DNA of 64,000 nucleotides, taken from NCBI RefSeq assembly GCF_017084525.1, contig NZ_CP070950.1, positions 3,100,001 through 3,164,000 on the forward strand, written 5' to 3'. The position numbers were made by a program, and so were the translations under genes. The notes beneath the pieces were generated by a model. It was given only the letters and a program-made list of their open reading frames with translations, did not search any database and had not been told where the DNA came from. Shown one piece after another: positions 35,400-45,224 of the stretch. The stretch is from Conexibacter sp. SYSU D00693. Its GTDB lineage: Bacteria > Actinomycetota > Thermoleophilia > Solirubrobacterales > Solirubrobacteraceae. The number at the start of each line of letters is the position of its first letter. The stretch's first letter is position 1.

Positions 35400-35750
35400 C
35401 TACGCCACGTCTCGGGGGCGCGTCCCGGCGCGCTCGGCGACGGCCGCATCGAGCACGTCGTGCAGGCCGGGCGCGAGCCCACCGTCGACGAGGAGGACGT
35501 CCGGGACGCCGGCGTCCAGGTCGCCGGCGGCGTAGCCCACGACCTGGTGGCGGCCCTCGAGCCACGCCGTCGCGCAGACCGCGACCCGAGCGTGGGGCGC
35601 GACGCGGACGAGCCGATGCGCCTCGAGGTCGTCGACCGGGCGCCCGCAGCGCGACGCCAGCGCGCGCAGCGCCGGGGCGTCGGTCCCGTGGGCCAGGCGC
35701 AGGCGGACGCGCAGGCCGTTGGGGAGGGTGTGGGCGTGGCCGAGGAGCAT
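35400..35750 (-). CDS. short GNAT-like protein, 116 aa
   Basis: A 116-residue product whose first half (LPNGLRVRLRLAHGTDAPALRALASR) looks like the opening strand and helix of a GNAT acetyltransferase. The acetyl-CoA loop (Q/RxxGxG/A) is not evident, so it may be a half-domain or degenerate member. The ATG at 35750 comes four bases after a perfect GCGGACC-N2-GGTCCGT palindrome, which puts its expression under the same regulator as the yceI operon. It ends 14 bases before the aldehyde dehydrogenase-like gene, so the two may be cotranscribed. Confidence 0.6.
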   Translation of the reverse strand: MLLGHAHTLPNGLRVRLRLAHGTDAPALRALASRCGRPVDDLEAHRLVRVAPHARVAVCATAWLEGRHQVVGYAAGDLDAGVPDVLLVDGGLAPGLHDVLDAAVAERAGTRPRDVA

Positions 35751-35754
35751 GGGT

Positions 35755-35770
35755 GCGGACCGAGGTCCGT
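35755..35770. promoter_or_regulatory. GCGGACC-GA-GGTCCGT operator
   Basis: Seven-base arms about a two-base centre, identical in design to the paired sites upstream of yceI. It ends four bases before the start codon of the short GNAT-like gene, so a bound dimer would block transcription or initiation. Confidence 0.6.
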
Positions 35771-35783
35771 CTTCGAGGGTGCT

Positions 35784-35801
35784 GGGTGCGGTCCTGCACC
35801 C
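35784..35801. other. hairpin GGGTGC-N6-GCACCC
   Basis: A perfect 6-bp stem with a six-base loop in the 125-base gap between rarA and the short GNAT-like gene, both on the minus strand. It may terminate rarA transcripts; no T-run follows. Confidence 0.4.
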
Positions 35802-35875
35802 TGTTGAACGGCTGTGAACGCCGCAGGTCGCGCGCTGGGGCGCTGATCGCGGACGGATGTCGTGATGGACGCCGG

Positions 35876-37156
35876 TCAACCCCGTCCGCGCCGCCGCTCG
35901 ACCTCCCGCTGGCGCTCGGCGAGCCACCGCTCGGCCTCTCCCGGCTGCCAGAACCGCGTCCCGGCGACGCGCGAGGGCAGCAGCTCCTGCGGCGAGACGC
36001 CCTCCGGGCGGTCGTGCGGGTAGTCGTAGGCCTCGTCGCCGGTGGGCGTGTTGCGCAGGTAGCCCGGGGCGGGCGCCGCGCCCTGGTCGCGCACGAGTGC
36101 GCGGGCGCGGCCGAGCGCGACGTACGCGGCGTTCGACTTCGGCGCGAGCGCCAGGTACACGGCGCACTGCGCCAGCGCGTGCGCGCACTCCGGCATCCCG
36201 ACGTGCTCGACCGCCGCGGCCGCCGACGTGGCGACGACGAGGGCCTGCGGGTCGGCGTTGCCGATGTCCTCGGAGGCGAGGATGACCATGCGCCGGACGA
36301 TGAAGCGCGGGTCCTCGCCGCCCTCGAGCATGACCGCGAGGTAGTAGAGCGACGCGTCGACGTCGCTGCCGCGCGTCGCCTTGATCCACGAGCTCGCCAG
36401 GTCGTAGTGCTGGTCGCCCGCCTTGTCGTAGCGGACTGCCGCGCGCTGCAGCGCGTCCTCGGCGGTCTCGAGCGTCACCGGCCCGCGTGACGCCGCGACC
36501 TCGAGCGCGCCGAGCGCCGTCCGCGCGTCGCCGGCCGACCGTCGCGCGAGGAAGTCCAGCGCCTCCTCGTCGGCGCGCGCGCCGAGCTCGGCGATGCCGC
36601 GGCCCAGCAGCTCGCGGACCTCCTCGGGCTCGAGCGGCTGCAGCTCGACGACCGGCGCGCGGCTGAGCAGCGCGCTGTTGACCTCGAAGCGCGGGTTCTC
36701 CGTCGTCGCGCCGACGAGGGTGACGAGGCCCTCCTCGACCGCCGGCAGCAGCGCGTCCTGCTGGGCCTTGTTGAACCGGTGGATCTCGTCGAGGAAGAGC
36801 ACGGTGCGCCGCCCGGCGCGCCGGCGCTCCTGCGCACGCTCGAGCACCGCCACGACCTCGGCCTTGCCCGCGCGCACCGCGCTGAGCTCCTCGAACGCCG
36901 CGTCGGCATGGCGCGCCACGAGCCGCGCGATCGTCGTCTTGCCCGACCCCGGTGGCCCGTGCAGGACCATCGACGTCGGCCGGCCCTGCTCGAGCGCGCT
37001 GGCCAGCGCGGTCCCCTCCCCCAGGACGTGGCGCTGGCCGACGACGTCCTCCAGGCGCTGCGGGCGCAGCCGCGCGGCGAGCGGCGCGTCGGGCGGCGGC
37101 GCCTCGGCGTGCGGGCGCTCGGGCTCGGGCTCGGCGTCGAAGAGGCGACCCTCCAT
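35876..37156 (-). CDS. rarA: replication-associated recombination protein A (AAA+ ATPase)
   Basis: A 426-residue AAA+ ATPase of the RarA/MgsA/WRNIP1 family, acting at stalled replication forks with SSB. It has LAARLRPQRLEDVVGQRHVLG, Walker A HGPPGSGKTT, Walker B LFLDEIHRFNKAQQDALLP, sensor 1 LVGATTENPRFEVNSALLSR, and the C-terminal MgsA tetramerisation domain with IKATRGSDVDASLYYLAVMLEGGEDPRFI (here in part) and YLRNTP. Length is typical (about 430-450). ATG 37156; the gene is followed by the chrA gene upstream on the same strand, 19 bases apart. Confidence 0.95.
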   Translation of the reverse strand: MEGRLFDAEPEPERPHAEAPPPDAPLAARLRPQRLEDVVGQRHVLGEGTALASALEQGRPTSMVLHGPPGSGKTTIARLVARHADAAFEELSAVRAGKAEVVAVLERAQERRRAGRRTVLFLDEIHRFNKAQQDALLPAVEEGLVTLVGATTENPRFEVNSALLSRAPVVELQPLEPEEVRELLGRGIAELGARADEEALDFLARRSAGDARTALGALEVAASRGPVTLETAEDALQRAAVRYDKAGDQHYDLASSWIKATRGSDVDASLYYLAVMLEGGEDPRFIVRRMVILASEDIGNADPQALVVATSAAAAVEHVGMPECAHALAQCAVYLALAPKSNAAYVALGRARALVRDQGAAPAPGYLRNTPTGDEAYDYPHDRPEGVSPQELLPSRVAGTRFWQPGEAERWLAERQREVERRRGRG

Positions 37157-37175
37157 CGCCCGCAGACCTTGACGG

Positions 37176-38297
37176 TCACAGCGGCGGCAGCGGGCCGTCG
37201 AGCGCGCCGACCAACGCCCCCACGACCGCGGCCCCGAGCAGCACGACGACGATCCCGGCGCGCACGACGAGCAGCAGGACCCCGGCCAGGCCGAGCACGA
37301 GCCACTGCCACGCCTCCTCGACCCCGCCGATGAGCGGCACCGCGGCGCCGAGGATCGCGCCCACCGCCGCAGGCCCCGCGCCGTCGAGGAACGCCCGCGC
37401 GCGCGGCTCCTTGCGCAGGCGCTCGAAGTGCCGGCCGCCGAGGAGGATCGCCAGGAACGACGGCGCGAAGGCGACCGCCGCGGCCAGCAGCCCGCCGCCG
37501 ATGCCCGCCGCCGCGTAGCCGACGCCGCCGACCGTCTGCACGACCGGCCCCGGGGTGATCTGGCCCAGCGCGACGGCGTTCAGGAACTCCTGCTCGGTCA
37601 TCCAGCCGTGCTGGTCGACCGCGTCGCCGCGCATGAGCGGGATGATCACGAAGCCGCCGCCGTAGCTGAGCGCGCCGACCTTGAACGCGGTCCACACCAG
37701 GGCGGGCAGGACGCCGACCGACAGCAGGACCGGCGGGGTGCCGCGGCGCCAGACGAGCTCGACCAGCCCGCATCCCAGGAGCACGAGGACGACCCACGGG
37801 CCGGCGAGCGCCGCGGTGATCGCCCCCGCCACGACGTAGGCCGCCGCGCGCACGCCGCGCACCGAGGTCCGGCCCAGCGCGACGCCGGCCTCCACGACGA
37901 CCGCCACGACGGCCGCCCCCGCGCCGGCCGCCGCGCCGCGCGCCCACGCCGGAGGGTCGTCGCCCAGGGTCAGGACGGCGAGCGCGAGGAGCGCGACGAG
38001 GCCCGGGACGATGAACGCCAGGCCGCCGACGACCGCCCCGCGCGCGCCCGCGACGCGATGCGCGCAGAAGATCGCCAGCTGCGTGGACGCCGGACCGGGC
38101 AGCAGGCCGCACGCCGCGTTGGCGTCCTCGAAGTCGCGTCCGTCGAGCCAGCGGCGCTCGTCGACGCACAGCCGCCGCAGCAGCGCCACGTGCGCGGGCG
38201 GCCCGCCGAACCCGATCAGGCCGATGCGGCCCCACTCGCGCAGGACCGTGCGCAGCGAGACCGGCTCCGGCGCCATCGGCGCGATCCTGCCGGTCAC
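37176..38297 (-). CDS. chrA: chromate transporter, two-domain (ChrA)
   Basis: A 373-residue CHR-superfamily membrane protein made of two homologous halves with about 12 helices. The first half has GFGGPPAHVALL and LLPGPASTQLA; the second has SYGGGFVIIPLM and ITPGPVVQTVGGVGY. Long-chain ChrA exports chromate, and many members probably carry other oxyanions. The start is GTG at 38297; an ATG seven codons in (38276) is an alternative. It is divergent from the M20 peptidase gene with only 56 bases between start codons. Confidence 0.9.
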   Translation of the reverse strand: MTGRIAPMAPEPVSLRTVLREWGRIGLIGFGGPPAHVALLRRLCVDERRWLDGRDFEDANAACGLLPGPASTQLAIFCAHRVAGARGAVVGGLAFIVPGLVALLALAVLTLGDDPPAWARGAAAGAGAAVVAVVVEAGVALGRTSVRGVRAAAYVVAGAITAALAGPWVVLVLLGCGLVELVWRRGTPPVLLSVGVLPALVWTAFKVGALSYGGGFVIIPLMRGDAVDQHGWMTEQEFLNAVALGQITPGPVVQTVGGVGYAAAGIGGGLLAAAVAFAPSFLAILLGGRHFERLRKEPRARAFLDGAGPAAVGAILGAAVPLIGGVEEAWQWLVLGLAGVLLLVVRAGIVVVLLGAAVVGALVGALDGPLPPL

Positions 38298-38340
38298 GCC
38301 GGACCTCCCGCGTGACGGCGGTGTGAACGCCGGCCGGCGG

Positions 38341-38346
38341 TAGGTT
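38341..38346 (+). promoter_or_regulatory. TAGGTT -10 box, leaderless type
   Basis: TAGGTT ends seven bases before the GTG at 38354. A TTG at 38345 lies inside the box, which argues against that codon as the start of the M20 peptidase. Confidence 0.5.
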
Positions 38347-38353
38347 GGAGCGC

Positions 38354-39646
38354 GTGCCCGACCTCCAGGCCGCCGCGGTGGACCTCCTGCAGCGCCTGCT
38401 GCGCCACCGCACGGTCAACCCGCCCGGCGACGAGCGTGCGTGCCTGGAGATGCTGGCCGCCGAGCTGCGCGACGCGGGCTTCGACGAGGTCACGCTCGTC
38501 GGCTCCTCCGAGCAGCGCCAGAACCTGGTGGGCCGCCTGCGCGGGAAGGCCGACGGGCCGACGCTCTGCCTCCTGTCCCACGTCGACACGGTCCTGGCCG
38601 AGCCGTCGGAGTGGCAGCGTGACCCCTGGGGCGGTGACCTGGTCGACGGCGACGTCTGGGGCCGCGGCGCCCAGGACATGAAGTCCCAGACCGCCGCCGA
38701 GGTCGCTGCCGCCTGCGACCTCGCCCGCTCGGACTGGCGGCCCGCCGCCGGCGACCTGCTGGTCGTCGCCGTCTGCGACGAGGAGGTCGGGGGCGAGCTC
38801 GGCGCGATCTGGCTGTGCGACACCCACCCGGACCTCGTGCGCTGCGACTTCCTGCTCAACGAGGGCGGCGGCTCGGTCATCCCCCACGGCGACGAGCTGC
38901 TCATGGGCGTCTGCGCCGCCGAGAAGGGCGTGCAGCGCTTCACCCTCACCGTCCGCGGCGTCGCCGGCCATGCGTCGATGCCGGCCTTCGCCGACAACGC
39001 GCTGCCCAAGCTCGCGCCGCTGCTCGAGCGCCTCGCCACCGCGCATCCCGGCTACGACCTGACCGAGGCGCCGCAGGCGCTGCTCGGCGCCCTCGAGCTC
39101 ACCGTCGACGACCTCCCGGCGCTGCGCGAGCGCGCCCCGCAGCTCGCCGCCTTCGTCGAGCCGATGTGCAGCGTGACGTTCGCGCCGACGATGGCCGCGG
39201 CCTCGACGAAGATCAACGTCATCCCCAGCGCGGCGACGCTGAAGGTCGACTGCCGCACGCCGCCGGGCCTGGGCGCCGACGCGGCGGAGCGCCGCATCCG
39301 CGAGGTGCTCGGCGACCTCGAGGGCTGGGAGCTGTCCTTCGACGAGCAGGTCGTCGGCAACGGCTCGCCCGTCGACACGCCGCTCATGGACGCGCTGCGC
39401 GGCTGGGCGGGGCGCGAGGTGCCCGAGGCACGGATGGTGCCGGTGATGCTCCCGGCCTACACCGACTCGCGCACCTTCCGCGATGCCTTCCCGGAGTGCG
39501 TCGCCTACGGCTTCTTCCCCCAGCGCACCCGCACCCTCTTCGAGATGTGGCCGCTCGTCCACGGCAAGGACGAGCGCATCCACGTCGACGACGTGGGCCT
39601 CGCGGCTCGCTGCTACCGCGACGTCGCCAAGGAGCTGCTCGGATGA
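38354..39646 (+). CDS. M20-family metallopeptidase (ArgE/DapE type)
   Basis: A 430-residue zinc hydrolase of the acetylornithine deacetylase / succinyl-diaminopimelate desuccinylase / carboxypeptidase group. Metal and catalytic residues appear in LSHVDTVLAE (His, Asp), WGRGAQDMKS (Asp), AVCDEEVGGELGA (Glu-Glu) and the dimerisation-domain GHASMPAFADNA (His). The final metal His is in WPLVHGKDERIHVDD. Its exact substrate cannot be told. GTG 38354 is preferred to the TTG at 38345 because of the TAGGTT box. The stop overlaps the DUF1385 start as ATGA. Confidence 0.88.
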   Translation: MPDLQAAAVDLLQRLLRHRTVNPPGDERACLEMLAAELRDAGFDEVTLVGSSEQRQNLVGRLRGKADGPTLCLLSHVDTVLAEPSEWQRDPWGGDLVDGDVWGRGAQDMKSQTAAEVAAACDLARSDWRPAAGDLLVVAVCDEEVGGELGAIWLCDTHPDLVRCDFLLNEGGGSVIPHGDELLMGVCAAEKGVQRFTLTVRGVAGHASMPAFADNALPKLAPLLERLATAHPGYDLTEAPQALLGALELTVDDLPALRERAPQLAAFVEPMCSVTFAPTMAAASTKINVIPSAATLKVDCRTPPGLGADAAERRIREVLGDLEGWELSFDEQVVGNGSPVDTPLMDALRGWAGREVPEARMVPVMLPAYTDSRTFRDAFPECVAYGFFPQRTRTLFEMWPLVHGKDERIHVDDVGLAARCYRDVAKELLG

Positions 39647-40482
39647 GCGAAGAGCCGGAGAAGACCCCCGACACCGACCAGCCGCCCGAGGAGAAGCTGC
39701 GCCTCGGCGGCATGGCGCTGCGCAACGGCCTGCTCGTCCATGGCCCGACCTCGTGGGCCGCGGCGGTCCGCACGCCGTCCGGCGAGGTCCGGACCGCGTC
39801 GGGCCCCAAGCCGCGCGTGCGCGGCCCGGTCGAGCGCGTGCCGCTGGCCCGCGGCGCGATCCGGCTGGCCGAGGCGATGGCGGTCATCCCCCTGGTCAAG
39901 CGCGCGCTGCCCGAGGCGCGCCTGCCCTTCCAGGACACGACCGTCCTGGGCGCGATGGCCGCCGCGACGCTCGGGGGCGCCGCGCTGCGCCGCCGCAAGG
40001 CCGCCGGCCCCGGGACCGAGGCGCTCGTCGCCGGGCTGTCGCTCGTGCCCTCGCTCATCGCCCTGCGCGGCGGCGAGCTGGCGGCCTACCACGGCGCCGA
40101 GCACAAGACGATCGGCGCCTACGAGCAGGACGCCGAGGACCACACGAAGGAGCACGACCGCTGCGGCTCGCACCTCATGGCGCCGCTGCTGGCCTCCAAC
40201 CTCGCGGGCACCGCGGTCCTCAAGCGCGCCGTCGAGAAGCCGGGCCCGCTGCACGGGCTGGCGCTGTCGGTCGCCTCCGTCGGGGTCGCCGTGGAGGTCT
40301 TCGCGTGGTCCGAGCGCCACAGCGACTCGCGCGCGGCGGGCCTGCTGCGCCGCCCCGGCCACGAGCTCCAGCGCGTCATCGGCACGCGCGAGCCGACCGC
40401 CGCGCAGCTCGAGGTCGGGCGCGCGGCGCTCGCGGAGGTCCTGCGCGCGGAGGGTGTGGGCGAGGGCGCCCAGAGCGGCTGA
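39643..40482 (+). CDS. DUF1385 (YqhQ-like) membrane protein
   Basis: A 279-residue protein. The N-terminal GGMALRNGLLVHGPTSWAAAVR and the central ELAAYHGAEHKTIGAYE, with its His-Gly-Ala-Glu-His cluster, are the hallmarks of DUF1385. Hydrophobic stretches around residues 95-115, 120-140 and 190-220 suggest membrane insertion. The function of the family is unknown; the conserved His/Glu/Lys suggests metal binding or catalysis. It is translationally coupled to the M20 peptidase. Confidence 0.85.
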   Translation: MSEEPEKTPDTDQPPEEKLRLGGMALRNGLLVHGPTSWAAAVRTPSGEVRTASGPKPRVRGPVERVPLARGAIRLAEAMAVIPLVKRALPEARLPFQDTTVLGAMAAATLGGAALRRRKAAGPGTEALVAGLSLVPSLIALRGGELAAYHGAEHKTIGAYEQDAEDHTKEHDRCGSHLMAPLLASNLAGTAVLKRAVEKPGPLHGLALSVASVGVAVEVFAWSERHSDSRAAGLLRRPGHELQRVIGTREPTAAQLEVGRAALAEVLRAEGVGEGAQSG

Positions 40483-40521
40483 CGGGGCGTCAGCAGGGCC
40501 GATGACGGGGAGGGAGGGTCC

Positions 40522-41700
40522 ATGTCCCGCTCCCGCAGAACCGCGCTGGCCACCCTCGCCGGCGCCGCCGCCGTGCTCGGCGCCCCCGCCGCCGCCTCGG
40601 CGGCCGAGGCGCTCTACGGCGTCACCGACCAGAACCGCCTCGTGCAGTTCGCCTCCGACGCGCCGGGCGACGTCCGGTCGTCCGTCCCGATCCGCGGGCT
40701 GGCCCAGGGTGAGGTCGTCGTCTCGATCGACGTGCGCCCCGCGACCGACCAGCTCTACGCGATCACGAACCTCAGCCGCATCCACTACGTCAACCCGACG
40801 ACGGGGGCGACGCGCCTCGTGGGCGCCGGGCCGATCACGCCGAACCTCAACGGCACGACCGTCGGTGCGGACTTCAACCCGGTCGCCGACGCCCTGCGCC
40901 TGACGACCGACACCGAGCAGAACCTCCGCGTGCGCTTCTCCGACCAGGCGTCGTTCGAGGACACGGCGCTGTCCTACGCGGCCGGCGACCCGGGCGCGGG
41001 CACGAACCCGGTCGTCGGCGGGGTCGCCTACACGTCGTCGGTGCCGGGCGCCACGACGACGACGCTGCTGGGCATCGACAGCGCGCGCGACGCGCTCGTG
41101 CGCATCGACCCGCCCAACAGCGGCACGCTGACGACGGTCGGCGCGCTCAACGTCGACGCCGGGCCGATCACCGGCTTCGACATCGCCGCCACCGGCGACG
41201 TCGCCTTCGCCGCCTTCCAGACCGCCGGCAGCGGCGCGGTGAACCTCCACCGCATCGACCTGTCGACGGGTCGGGCGACGCCGGCCGCCGCGTCGCCGGC
41301 GATCCTCCTGCCGGCGGGCCAGGGCCTCGTGCGCTCGATCGCGGCGGCGGGCCAGGTCGCCGACGACGACACGCGCCCGGAGGCGTCGGTCGCGTTCTCG
41401 TCCACGATCCTCGAGGAGAACACCGACACGCTGGAGCCGTCGGTCTCCTGCGACGAGACCTGCGGTGTGTCGATCCGCGCGACGGTGGACGGCTCGAGCG
41501 CCGGCACGGGCACGGCGACGATCGTCGGTGCGGGCCGCGAGACGGTCGACATCCGGCTGTCGAGTGCCGCGCGCTCGCGCATCGCGCGCCGTGGGACGGA
41601 GCTCATCCGCCTCGCCGTCACGGTGACCGACGCGGCGGGCAACCGCTCGACCCAGGAGCGCACCTCGCGCACCCAGACGCTCAGCGACCGGCGCGGCTAG
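40522..41700 (+). CDS. secreted DUF4394-domain protein
   Basis: A 392-residue exported protein. A signal peptide (RSRRTALATLAGAAAVLGAPAAASA) with an AxA cleavage site near residue 28 is followed by a beta-propeller-like DUF4394 domain: ALYGVTDQNRLVQF, IDVRPATDQLYAI, VGADFNPVADALRLTTD, ENLR-like, GIDSARDALVRID and GPITGFDIA. The last ~110 residues have a Cys pair (CDETC) and Ig-like strands. Unlike many genes here it has a clear ribosome-binding site, GGGAGGGAGG just upstream of the ATG. Function unknown; probably cell-surface. Confidence 0.83.
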   Translation: MSRSRRTALATLAGAAAVLGAPAAASAAEALYGVTDQNRLVQFASDAPGDVRSSVPIRGLAQGEVVVSIDVRPATDQLYAITNLSRIHYVNPTTGATRLVGAGPITPNLNGTTVGADFNPVADALRLTTDTEQNLRVRFSDQASFEDTALSYAAGDPGAGTNPVVGGVAYTSSVPGATTTTLLGIDSARDALVRIDPPNSGTLTTVGALNVDAGPITGFDIAATGDVAFAAFQTAGSGAVNLHRIDLSTGRATPAAASPAILLPAGQGLVRSIAAAGQVADDDTRPEASVAFSSTILEENTDTLEPSVSCDETCGVSIRATVDGSSAGTGTATIVGAGRETVDIRLSSAARSRIARRGTELIRLAVTVTDAAGNRSTQERTSRTQTLSDRRG

Positions 41701-41745
41701 CCGGCCGTCCGCGGCGGGCGGCGCGGGCCTGCGGGTCCGCGCCGC

Positions 41746-42369
41746 CTAGCCGGCGGCGCGCAGCACGCCGTCGCAGAGCGTGTGCCAGCCGGCGCGCACC
41801 TGCTCGGCGGTGTGGCCCAGCCGCAGCTGCTCGGCGTAGTGCACGCCGGTGAGACATCGCAGCAGGACGTGCGTGAGGTAGCCCGTGGGCGCCCCGGGCG
41901 GCAGCGCCTGCTGCAGCAGGACCTCGATGTGGCGGAAGTACAGCTGGTAGGGGCCGCTCGTCAGCCCGTTGCCCCGCTCGGCCTCGGCGAGGAACGCGCC
42001 GAAGGCCTCGAGGAAGTCGTGCTTGGCGTCGCCGAAGGCGTGCAGCCGGTCGGCGGCGGGGGCGCCCGGGCCGAGCGGCGCCTCCCCGCGGATGAAGCTG
42101 TCCTGCATCTTGCGCTCGTCGTCCTCGAGGAGCGCGAAGAACAGCCCTGACCGGTCGCCGAAGCGCCGGTACAGCGTGCCCTTGCCGACGCCGGCGGTGG
42201 CCGCCACGCAGTCCATGCTCACGGCCTCGGGCCCTCGCTCGTCCAGCAGCTGGCGCGCGGCGGCCAGGATGCGCTCGCGGTTGCGGGCGGCGTCCGCGCG
42301 CTCCTCGCGCCCGGCGGGCTGGATGACCGGGAGATCGGTGGGGCCGGTGGCGGTGGGCAGGACTTGCAC
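41746..42369 (-). CDS. TetR-family transcriptional regulator
   Basis: A 207-residue regulator. The TetR N-terminal domain is clear: ADAARNRERILAAARQLLDERG, VSMDCVAATAGVGKGTLYRRFGDRSGLFFALL, with the helix-turn-helix around residues 45-75. The ligand domain is all-helical. It is the third gene of yceI-FMN reductase-tetR (17 bases after the FMN reductase stop), so the two GCGGACC-N2-GGTCCGY palindromes before yceI are its most likely targets and would give autoregulation. The start is GTG at 42369. The ligand is unknown; quinones or electrophiles would fit its partners. Confidence 0.9.
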   Translation of the reverse strand: MQVLPTATGPTDLPVIQPAGREERADAARNRERILAAARQLLDERGPEAVSMDCVAATAGVGKGTLYRRFGDRSGLFFALLEDDERKMQDSFIRGEAPLGPGAPAADRLHAFGDAKHDFLEAFGAFLAEAERGNGLTSGPYQLYFRHIEVLLQQALPPGAPTGYLTHVLLRCLTGVHYAEQLRLGHTAEQVRAGWHTLCDGVLRAAG

Positions 42370-42386
42370 GGTGGTCGGTGCGCAGG

Positions 42387-42953
42387 CTACGGGACGCCGG
42401 CGGCGGCGTCCTGGCGTGCGTGCTCCAGGAAGGCGTTGAGGTGGTCCTCCAGGGCGGCCTGGAGGTCGGGGTCGGCGAGGCGGTGCTCCGTGTCGTGGAA
42501 GGCGTGGTGGGCCTGGCCGATGGGGAGGTCGCGCTCGAGGACGCGCGCGCCGGCGATGCCGAGCGCCTTGCGGGCGTCGGCCTGCGCCCAGATGGCGCCG
42601 AAGAGGCCGGTCGTGGCGCCCATGACGCCGGCGGGGAGGCCCTTGAGGGCGGCGTCCTCGCGGGGGCGCGAGGCCCAGTCGATGGCGGTCTTGAGGCCGC
42701 CGGGCAGCGTGCCGTTGTACTCGGGCGTCGCGATGAGCAGCGCGTTGGCGTCGGCGATGGCGGCGCGCAGGTCGGCGACCGCGGCCGGCGCCTCGCCGGC
42801 CTCGTCGACGTCCGGGTCGTACGGGGGCAGCTCGCGCAGGCGGTCCCAGCGCTCGAGGCGGACCCCGGACGGCAGCACCTCGGCTGCCGCCCGGAGCAGG
42901 CGCTCGTTGTGGGAGCCGGCCCGCAGCGAGCCGGAGAGGGCGAGCACCTTCAT
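42387..42953 (-). CDS. NADPH-dependent FMN reductase family protein
   Basis: A 188-residue flavodoxin-like reductase. The phosphate-binding start is LALSGSLRAGSHNERLLRAA and the FMN ring loop is ATPEYNGTLPGGLKTAIDWASR, both diagnostic for the FMN_red / ChrR / SsuE-like family. Such enzymes reduce FMN, quinones, chromate or azo dyes with NAD(P)H. It starts four bases after yceI and precedes tetR, in an operon with paired operators. Together with azoR at 11027 this suggests a shared redox-stress response. Confidence 0.9.
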   Translation of the reverse strand: MKVLALSGSLRAGSHNERLLRAAAEVLPSGVRLERWDRLRELPPYDPDVDEAGEAPAAVADLRAAIADANALLIATPEYNGTLPGGLKTAIDWASRPREDAALKGLPAGVMGATTGLFGAIWAQADARKALGIAGARVLERDLPIGQAHHAFHDTEHRLADPDLQAALEDHLNAFLEHARQDAAAGVP

Positions 42954-42957
42954 CGTG

Positions 42958-43494
42958 CTACGCGGCCTGCTCGACCAGCTCGAGGTGGACGATGAGCTTG
43001 ACCTGCTCGGCCAGGGCCTTGCCGCCCTGCGGGAGGTCGGCGTTCCAGGTGAGGCCGAACTTCGTGCGGTCGATCTCGGCCTCGAGCTCGATGGCGACGC
43101 GGGTGTCGCCGCCCAGGCCGGTGATCGGGCCGGCGAAGGAGCCGGTGCCGACGACGGGGAGCGTCGTGCCGCGGATCGTGAGCTCGCCCTCGACGCTGGC
43201 GGCGCCGCCGTCGGCGACGGTGATCGTGGTCGAGCGGAAGTCGATGGTCGGGTGGGTCTCGGCGTCGAAGAAGTCGCCGGAGAGGACGTGGCCCTTGAGG
43301 TCCGGGAGGTCGATGTCGATCGAGTCGACCTTGACCGAGCCGGTGAGGACGCCGCCCTCGAGCTTGGCGTCGAACTCCTTGAAGGAGGAGCGGAAGGTCG
43401 AGATGCCCAGGTGCTTGACGGCCGAGGAGGCGGTCGAGTGGATCGGGTCGATCGTGAAGGTCCCGGTCGGGACCTGCTGCGCGGTGGTGCTCAT
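42958..43494 (-). CDS. yceI: YceI-family polyisoprenoid-binding-like protein
   Basis: A 178-residue lipocalin-like beta barrel. The family signature GTFTIDPIHSTASSAVKHLGISTFRSSF opens the protein (here in part: FTIDPIHSTASSAVKHL), with FDAKLEGG, SGDFFDAETHPTIDFRST, LTIRGTTLPVVGTG and IDRTKFGLTW. No signal peptide is present, so unlike E. coli YceI it is cytoplasmic. The family binds polyisoprenoid or quinone-like lipids. AAGGAG about ten bases before the ATG serves as ribosome-binding site. It heads the yceI-FMN reductase-tetR operon. Confidence 0.92.
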   Translation of the reverse strand: MSTTAQQVPTGTFTIDPIHSTASSAVKHLGISTFRSSFKEFDAKLEGGVLTGSVKVDSIDIDLPDLKGHVLSGDFFDAETHPTIDFRSTTITVADGGAASVEGELTIRGTTLPVVGTGSFAGPITGLGGDTRVAIELEAEIDRTKFGLTWNADLPQGGKALAEQVKLIVHLELVEQAA

Positions 43495-43538
43495 GGGAGT
43501 GGTGCTCCTTGGAAGATGGTGTCCGGGGGTCCGTCGAT

Positions 43539-43554
43539 GCGGACCGGGGTCCGC
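43539..43554. promoter_or_regulatory. GCGGACC-GG-GGTCCGC operator, proximal site
   Basis: A perfect 7-bp inverted repeat with a two-base centre, in the leader of yceI on the minus strand. Its centre is 34 bases (about three helical turns) from the second site at 43573-43588. Confidence 0.65.
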
Positions 43555-43566
43555 TTCTATGGGGAC

Positions 43567-43572
43567 ACTGTA
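43567..43572 (-). promoter_or_regulatory. TACAGT -10 box of the yceI operon
   Basis: On the minus strand TACAGT lies between the two palindromic operators. The distal operator would fill the -10/-35 spacer and the proximal one the early transcribed region, a layout suited to repression. Confidence 0.5.
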
Positions 43573-43588
43573 GCGGACCGTGGTCCGT
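43573..43588. promoter_or_regulatory. GCGGACC-GT-GGTCCGT operator, distal site
   Basis: Second copy of the palindrome in the yceI control region; six of seven arm positions are perfectly paired. It also lies about 90 bases before the divergent FtsH-like gene. Confidence 0.65.
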
Positions 43589-43676
43589 TTCTCGTAGCGA
43601 TGTCCGCATGCGGACGTCCGGCCGCTTCCTCGGGCGTCCAGACGCGGTTGAGCCCGCCCACGGCCGTGCCGATGGG

Positions 43677-45221
<1,545 letters not shown>

Positions 45222-45224
45222 CCG

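Noticed and set aside
37176-39039. Minus-strand frames overlapping the M20 peptidase
   Set aside because: They lack domains and lie antisense to a gene with complete metal-binding motifs; chrA itself starts at 38297.
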